Positions 7,941 through 14,356 of a stretch of DNA of 14,356 nucleotides are shown one piece after another. This stretch comes from Planctomycetia bacterium (GTDB taxonomy: Bacteria; Planctomycetota; Phycisphaerae; Phycisphaerales; SM1A02), in NCBI GenBank assembly GCA_005798965.1, contig SYIB01000009.1, positions 1 through 14,356 on the forward strand, in the 5' to 3' direction. Each line of letters starts with the position of its first letter. Within the stretch, counting starts at the first letter, position 1. Under the pieces are notes generated by a model that did no database searches, was not told the origin of the DNA, and saw nothing but the letters and a program-made list of their open reading frames with translations. Made by a program: the position numbers and the translations under genes.

Positions 7941-8943
7941 CCGCACGCAGGACGCGCGGCAAGTCATCGCTGTCGCGGAGCACCATGGGATCCCGGAATC
8001 CGCAGTCACGGGCCAGGTCGATGGCTGCACGCTCCTGGCTGGCCGCGATCTCCACCAGCAGCAATGCCCCCGGCCTCATGCGGGCCGTTGCGCCCTTGAC
8101 GATGCGCTCGACGACATCAAGCCCATCGGCACCCCCGTGCAGCGCCGTGCGCGGCTCCCACTGGGCCACGTTGGGCGCGAGTTCGGAGAACTCCGCATCG
8201 CTGATGTAAGGCGGGTTCGAGACCACCAGGTCGAACGGGCCATCCGTTCGCTCCATCGCCGACCAAGCATCGCCGACGCGGAACACGCAGTGCTCAGCCA
8301 ACCCGTGTCGTTGCGCGTTGCGGCGAGCGAGCTCGATCGCCTCGCTCACGAGGTCGGTGAGCACGAACGCGGGCCATGAACCGTCTGCGGCCTGCACCGC
8401 GCGAGTGGACGCCTGCTCGGCCGACGGCGCATCGTCCGGCTGACCCTCAATCGGGGGCTCGGCTGCGCTCGACCGAGCGGCACGCGCGAGCACACGATCC
8501 TTGCGCTGGCGACCGCGCAACGCGCGCAGGATGCTGAGCGCGATGCAGCCGGTGCCCGTGCCCAGATCCACCGCCGACCGGACGGCACCTGCCGGCTGGG
8601 CGACGATCCACTCCAGAGCGGCATCGACGAGCGTCTCGGTGGACGGCCGCGGGATCAGGGTGCACGGCGCCACCTCGAAGTCGCCTGCGTGGAAGCCCCA
8701 CGAGCCGACGAGGTACTGCACGGGCTCGTGCTGGCCGGCCCGGGCGACCAGTGCGCGAAGCGACGCCAGCTCATCCGCCGTCCACGGCCGTTCAGGTTCC
8801 ATGTAGAGTCGCATGCGCTCACAGCCGGCGACATGGGCCAGAAGAAGGTCCGTGCACGCGGGCGCGCTCTCGATGCCCTTCTGCTGCAGGAACCCGCGCA
8901 TCCAGTCGCGCAGGCCGCGGGTCGTCCATGACTCGGTCGCCAT
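7927..8943 (-). CDS. prmC: Peptide chain release factor N5-glutamine methyltransferase PrmC
   Basis: This 338-residue enzyme methylates the Gln of the GGQ motif in release factors RF1/RF2 using S-adenosylmethionine, which speeds translation termination. The N-terminal helical domain (about 1-90) binds the release factor and includes EPVQYLVGSWGFHAGDFEV. The linker VAPCTLIPRPSTETLV has Ser where many homologues have Glu (IPRPETE). The SAM-binding motif is AVDLGTGTGCIALS (124-137) and the catalytic NPPY is at 243-246, followed by YISDAEFSELAPNVAQWEPRTAL. It is longer than the usual roughly 280 residues because of an Ala/Arg/Ser/Pro-rich insertion at about 143-190, between SAM motif I and the next strand (AFVLTDLV). 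The start ATG at 8943 matches the family N-terminus. It is not next to prfA here. A -10-like box lies just 7 bases before the start codon. Confidence 0.94.
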   Translation of the reverse strand: MATESWTTRGLRDWMRGFLQQKGIESAPACTDLLLAHVAGCERMRLYMEPERPWTADELASLRALVARAGQHEPVQYLVGSWGFHAGDFEVAPCTLIPRPSTETLVDAALEWIVAQPAGAVRSAVDLGTGTGCIALSILRALRGRQRKDRVLARAARSSAAEPPIEGQPDDAPSAEQASTRAVQAADGSWPAFVLTDLVSEAIELARRNAQRHGLAEHCVFRVGDAWSAMERTDGPFDLVVSNPPYISDAEFSELAPNVAQWEPRTALHGGADGLDVVERIVKGATARMRPGALLLVEIAASQERAAIDLARDCGFRDPMVLRDSDDLPRVLRAVTPG

Positions 8944-9013
8944 GGTCCGGATCCTAGCGAGCCGGTCCCACCGCGCCTGAAACCGCTACCATTTCCGCCC
9001 CCACCGAGGCACC
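8944..9013. promoter_or_regulatory. Divergent promoter region of prmC and the 144-residue gene
   Basis: Seventy bases separate two divergent genes. For prmC, TAGGAT (complement of 8951-8956) ends 7 bases before its ATG, a spacing that would start transcription at or very near the A of ATG; no Shine-Dalgarno is present. For the plus-strand gene, TACCAT at 8987-8992 is a possible -10, and GAGG at 9006-9009 is a short-spaced ribosome site before the ATG at 9014. No clear -35 boxes were found. The hexamers are short, so individual calls are tentative, although some promoter must be here. Confidence 0.45.
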
Positions 9014-9448
9014 ATGAGCATTGACCTGAACGCCATCGCAGCCAAGGCCACCGAGAGTGGCGTCTTCGCCAGCGTCACCCTGCACGGCACCGACCTCGAA
9101 TGCACGGCACTCGAGGCTGCGGCCCCTGCCATCTACTCGCTGCACGCGCTTGGCGGCCAGGTGACCGTGCGGCTCCGGACGGCGGATCGCTGGCTGAGCG
9201 AGTCGATCGAGACCGACCTGGTGCACTTCGGCGATTCGGTCGAGGAGCTCGTGGCCGAGGAACTGGTCGAGCTCGGCGGCGATGGACAGGTCCCGAAGAT
9301 CCGTCACTTCCGCAACGATGCGCGCGAGTACGTCTTCGAGAACGAGGTCCCCCAGGCCGATGACCGCAGCGCGCTGCTCTTCCTGCTCGCGTACGAGGCC
9401 GCCTTCCGCCAGCTCGGCGACATGGGCGGCGGCGACGAGGACGAGTGA
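9014..9448 (+). CDS. Small acidic protein of unknown function, coupled to a glycosyltransferase
   Basis: I do not recognise this 144-residue protein. It has no signal peptide or membrane segment and is probably cytosolic. It looks like an alpha/beta fold: an N-terminal helix (LNAIAAKATESG), strands around QVTVRLRTADRW, a helix DSVEELVAEELVEL, a strand REYVFENEVP and a helical end ALLFLLAYEAAFRQLGDM, then a GGGDEDE tail. It is rich in Asp and Glu. The outline faintly recalls YbjN or type III chaperone-like folds, but I cannot support that by motifs. The downstream glycosyltransferase starts on its stop codon (TGATG), so the two are translationally coupled and may act together. Coding status is supported by a good start with GAGG upstream, the coupling, and a composition unlike the antisense shadows nearby. 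Confidence 0.8.
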   Translation: MSIDLNAIAAKATESGVFASVTLHGTDLECTALEAAAPAIYSLHALGGQVTVRLRTADRWLSESIETDLVHFGDSVEELVAEELVELGGDGQVPKIRHFRNDAREYVFENEVPQADDRSALLFLLAYEAAFRQLGDMGGGDEDE

Positions 9449-10959
9449 TGCCAGCACCGCGCGTGCTGATGCTCGGATGGGAGTTCCCGCCTTTCATCAC
9501 GGGAGGCCTCGGCACGGCGTGCTACGGACTCACGAAGGCGCTCGACGCCGATGGCGTGCCTGTGACCTTCGTGCTGCCCAAGAGCGTGGACCGCTCGTTC
9601 GCATCGCATGTGAACCTCCTGGCGCCCGAGGCCGGGGCACGCTTCGTGCGCCATGATCAGGCCACGGTACATCAGGCGGTGGCGACAGCATCTCGGCCAA
9701 CACCGAAGCAGCCCAAGGCGGCGCCAGCCGCGGGGAGCCCGCCGACTTTCATCGATGAGGTGCACTTGCGCGAGTTCCTCCAGGCGCGCCTGCTCGAGCT
9801 GCCGGTGATCGCCGATGCCCCGTACTCCGCGGCGCGTGCCGAGGCGGTGGCGCGCTGGATCCATGAAGTCGGTGCAGCACCTGAGGTGCTGAGAACGCTT
9901 CGGATTCCAGCAGACGGCGGCGCCTTGGTCCCGCTCACGGACTTCCTCGCACCGCACCGCCCCGACCCTGCTCCTGCCGAGGCCGCACCGATCGTGGGTG
10001 CCGCCGACTACAGCGGCGACCTCATCGCCCAGAGCGAGCGCTACGCGCAATTCTGCGTGCAGGCCTCGCGCAGTCTCGAGTTCGACGTGATCCACGCACA
10101 CGACTGGCTGACCTACCCCGCGGGCATCGCCGTGGCCCGGCTCACGGGAAAGCCGCTGGTGGTGCACGTGCACGCCACCGAGTTCGACCGCAGCGGCGAG
10201 CACGTCAACCAGCTCGTCTACAACATCGAGCGCCGGGGCATGCACGCGGCCGCGCGCGTGATCGCGGTGAGCATGCTCACCAAGAACCTCTGCACGAACC
10301 GCTACGGCGTGTCTGCCGAGAAGATCGACGTCGTCTACAACGGCGTGGATCTGGATCCGGCACAGGCGGGGATCAAGCGCATCGAGCGCCACGAGAAGAT
10401 CGTGCTGTACTTCGGCCGGATCACCATGCAGAAGGGGCCCGAGTTCTTCGTGCGTGCAGCCAAGCGCGTGCTCGAGGTGATGGAGGACGTGCGGTTCGTG
10501 GTGGCGGGCAGCGGCGACCAGGCCCAGCGCATGATCGAGCTCGCGGCGCAGCTGGGCATCGGCGGAAAGATGACCTTCACGGGGTTCCTGCGCGGCCGCG
10601 ACATCTCCCGCGTCTTCTCGATGGCGGACCTGTACGTCATGCCCAGCGTGAGCGAGCCCTTCGGCATCGCACCGCTCGAGGCCATGGGGCACCGCGTGCC
10701 GGTCATCATCAGCCGCAACAGCGGCGTGAGCGAGATCCTCATGCATGCGCTGAAGGTCGACTTCTGGGATGTCGACGACATCGCCAACAAGATCGTGGCC
10801 GTGCTGCGCCACCCCCCCTTGCAGCGGACACTGCAGGACCACGGCGAATTCGAGGTCCGCGGCATTGGCTGGGATGGGGCGGCACGCCAATGCGTGGCGA
10901 GCTACGGCCGCGCCATCACGGTCGTGCGCCCTATGATCAAGGGCCCGCCGCACCCCTAG
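9448..10959 (+). CDS. GT4-type glycosyltransferase (glycogen synthase-like N-terminus)
   Basis: This 503-residue cytosolic GT-B fold enzyme transfers sugar from a nucleotide donor with retention of configuration. The N-terminal domain begins RVLMLGWEFPPFITGGLGT, with the donor-binding Gly loop (G19-G20-L21-G22) shared with glycogen/starch synthases. HAHDW at 216-220 is a conserved acceptor-side motif. The C-terminal domain starts at about 317 (KIVLYFGRITMQKGPEFFV) and carries the EX7E pair Glu403 and Glu411 in SEPFGIAPLEAM, typical of retaining GT4/GT5 enzymes. Residues about 60-185 hold a poorly conserved insertion with a Pro/Ala-rich linker (RPTPKQPKAAPAAGSPP). The ATG at 9448 overlaps the previous stop (TGATG); a GTG three bases earlier is possible but less likely. 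Donor and product (glycogen-like glucan or another polysaccharide) cannot be decided from sequence. It ends 13 bases before putA. Confidence 0.9.
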   Translation: MPAPRVLMLGWEFPPFITGGLGTACYGLTKALDADGVPVTFVLPKSVDRSFASHVNLLAPEAGARFVRHDQATVHQAVATASRPTPKQPKAAPAAGSPPTFIDEVHLREFLQARLLELPVIADAPYSAARAEAVARWIHEVGAAPEVLRTLRIPADGGALVPLTDFLAPHRPDPAPAEAAPIVGAADYSGDLIAQSERYAQFCVQASRSLEFDVIHAHDWLTYPAGIAVARLTGKPLVVHVHATEFDRSGEHVNQLVYNIERRGMHAAARVIAVSMLTKNLCTNRYGVSAEKIDVVYNGVDLDPAQAGIKRIERHEKIVLYFGRITMQKGPEFFVRAAKRVLEVMEDVRFVVAGSGDQAQRMIELAAQLGIGGKMTFTGFLRGRDISRVFSMADLYVMPSVSEPFGIAPLEAMGHRVPVIISRNSGVSEILMHALKVDFWDVDDIANKIVAVLRHPPLQRTLQDHGEFEVRGIGWDGAARQCVASYGRAITVVRPMIKGPPHP

Positions 10960-10972
10960 GATCTGCCACGAC
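10957..10972 (+). promoter_or_regulatory. Candidate -10 element for putA with a very short leader
   Basis: TAGGAT at 10957-10962 overlaps the TAG stop of the glycosyltransferase and lies 10 bases before the putA ATG; it sits in the same octamer, CTAGGATC, seen before prmC. A second -10-like hexamer, TATGAT, is at 10932-10937. No Shine-Dalgarno is present before the ATG. This suggests putA may have its own promoter besides read-through from the glycosyltransferase. It rests on short motifs only. Confidence 0.35.
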
Positions 10973-13945
<2,973 letters not shown>

Positions 13946-13966
13946 GCGCCCAAGAGAACACGATGG

Positions 13967-14003
13967 GCCACGGTTTCACGCCCGGGCTTGAGTGAGCCGT
14001 GGC
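13967..14003. terminator. Stem-loop between convergent putA and comM-like gene
   Basis: GCCACGG (13967-13973) pairs perfectly with CCGTGGC (13997-14003) around a 23-base loop, and the stem can extend inward through two G-T pairs and one A-T pair. It lies in the 81-base gap between convergent genes, where a bidirectional terminator would be expected. There is no T-tract on either strand, so an intrinsic terminator is not proven. The left arm lies inside repeat copy 2, and the complementarity depends on a base that differs from copy 1. Confidence 0.4.
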
Positions 14004-14026
14004 GGATGATCGCGGAACCTGTCCAG

Positions 14027-14356
14027 CTAGCCCGACCCGGCATAATCAACCAGCGCGCCGCTGCTGCGATCGAGTTGGCGGTACTGCACGGCCTCGAGCA
14101 CATGTTCGGGCTCGACGCGGTCGCTCCCCTCAAGGTCAGCGATCGTGCGTGCCACGCGACGGACCTTGTCATACGCGCGGGCCGAGAGCCCCAGCCCAGT
14201 CATGGACTCGGACAGGACCGCCGCGGCTGGCGCCGTGATCCCACCGCAACGATCGAGGCTCGATGACGCGAGCGCAGCGTTGAGCACGCTGCCCTGCCTG
14301 GCGGACTGGCATGTACGGGCGCGATTGACCAACGCCCGCAGGCTCGCTGAATCGGC
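14027..14356 (-). CDS. C-terminal part of a ComM/YifB-type Mg-chelatase-like AAA+ ATPase (partial)
   Basis: The frame is open to the window edge; about 109 C-terminal residues are visible. ALVNRARTCQSARQ matches the 'V..AR..Q..R' arginine-rich segment that follows the ATPase core in YifB/ComM proteins. TGLGLSARAYDKVRRVARTIADLEGSD and EPEHVLEAVQYRQLDR match the hallmark C-terminal lid ('LSARAyhRilkvARTIADL....i...hi.eAiqyR'). ComM in naturally competent bacteria is a hexameric helicase that promotes branch migration during integration of transforming DNA; in other bacteria the role is less clear. Walker motifs and the N-terminal Lon-like domain are beyond the window, so intactness cannot be judged. 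After YRQLDR there is a short nonconserved tail ending GSG. It is convergent with putA. Confidence 0.9.
   Translation of the reverse strand, partial: ADSASLRALVNRARTCQSARQGSVLNAALASSSLDRCGGITAPAAAVLSESMTGLGLSARAYDKVRRVARTIADLEGSDRVEPEHVLEAVQYRQLDRSSGALVDYAGSG

Noticed and set aside
13946..14026. Repeat near the putA end as an attachment site or transposon scar
   Set aside because: No integrase or transposase is nearby, the copies are adjacent rather than flanking an insert, and copy 1 is plainly the conserved gene end, so a local duplication explains it better.

Overview
The window is uniformly GC-rich, densely packed bacterial chromosome with 11 protein genes (9 complete, one cut at each edge), almost no intergenic space and no RNA gene, insertion sequence, CRISPR array or prophage that I can see. 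The gene content suggests Planctomycetota, perhaps class Phycisphaerae: a GldF-GldG-like permease fusion next to a DUF4340-type protein, PrmC with an IPRPSTE motif, and a bifunctional proline/P5C dehydrogenase of about 990 residues. This assignment is an inference from gene style, not from a marker gene.

Layout. Bases 1-250 (+) are the tail of a PP2C/SpoIIE-type phosphatase, overlapping ribD (240-1346, +), the bifunctional riboflavin deaminase/reductase. Facing them is a three-gene minus-strand unit read from 6404 down to 1445: an ABC ATPase, a 902-residue membrane permease fused to a large GldG-like extracytoplasmic domain, and a single-pass protein with three DUF4340-like repeats. The three genes are joined by two 4-base ATGA overlaps, so they almost certainly form one translationally coupled ABC system. 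Its substrate or role is not evident from sequence.

Divergent from the ATPase is a 487-residue signalling protein (6477-7940, +) with a PAS-like N-terminus, a GAF domain, a kinase-like helix in which Asp replaces the phospho-accepting His, and a C-terminal receiver domain. It collides tail to tail (14-base overlap) with prmC (8943 to 7927, -), which modifies release factors. A 70-base divergent region separates prmC from a plus-strand run: a 144-residue protein of unknown function, a GT4-type glycosyltransferase coupled to it by a TGATG overlap, and then putA (10973-13945) for proline oxidation to glutamate. The window closes with the C-terminus of a ComM/YifB-type AAA+ ATPase (-), convergent with putA.

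The most notable non-coding structure is a diverged 44-base direct repeat with a 50-base period that duplicates the last codons and stop of putA into the putA-comM gap. The second copy takes part in a 7-bp perfect stem-loop. Two CTAGGATC boxes placed 7 and 10 bases before the prmC and putA start codons look like -10 elements for leaderless or nearly leaderless transcripts. No clearly novel defence or biosynthetic system is visible. The ABC/GldG/DUF4340 unit and the degenerate sensor-receiver protein are the best candidates for unexplored biology.
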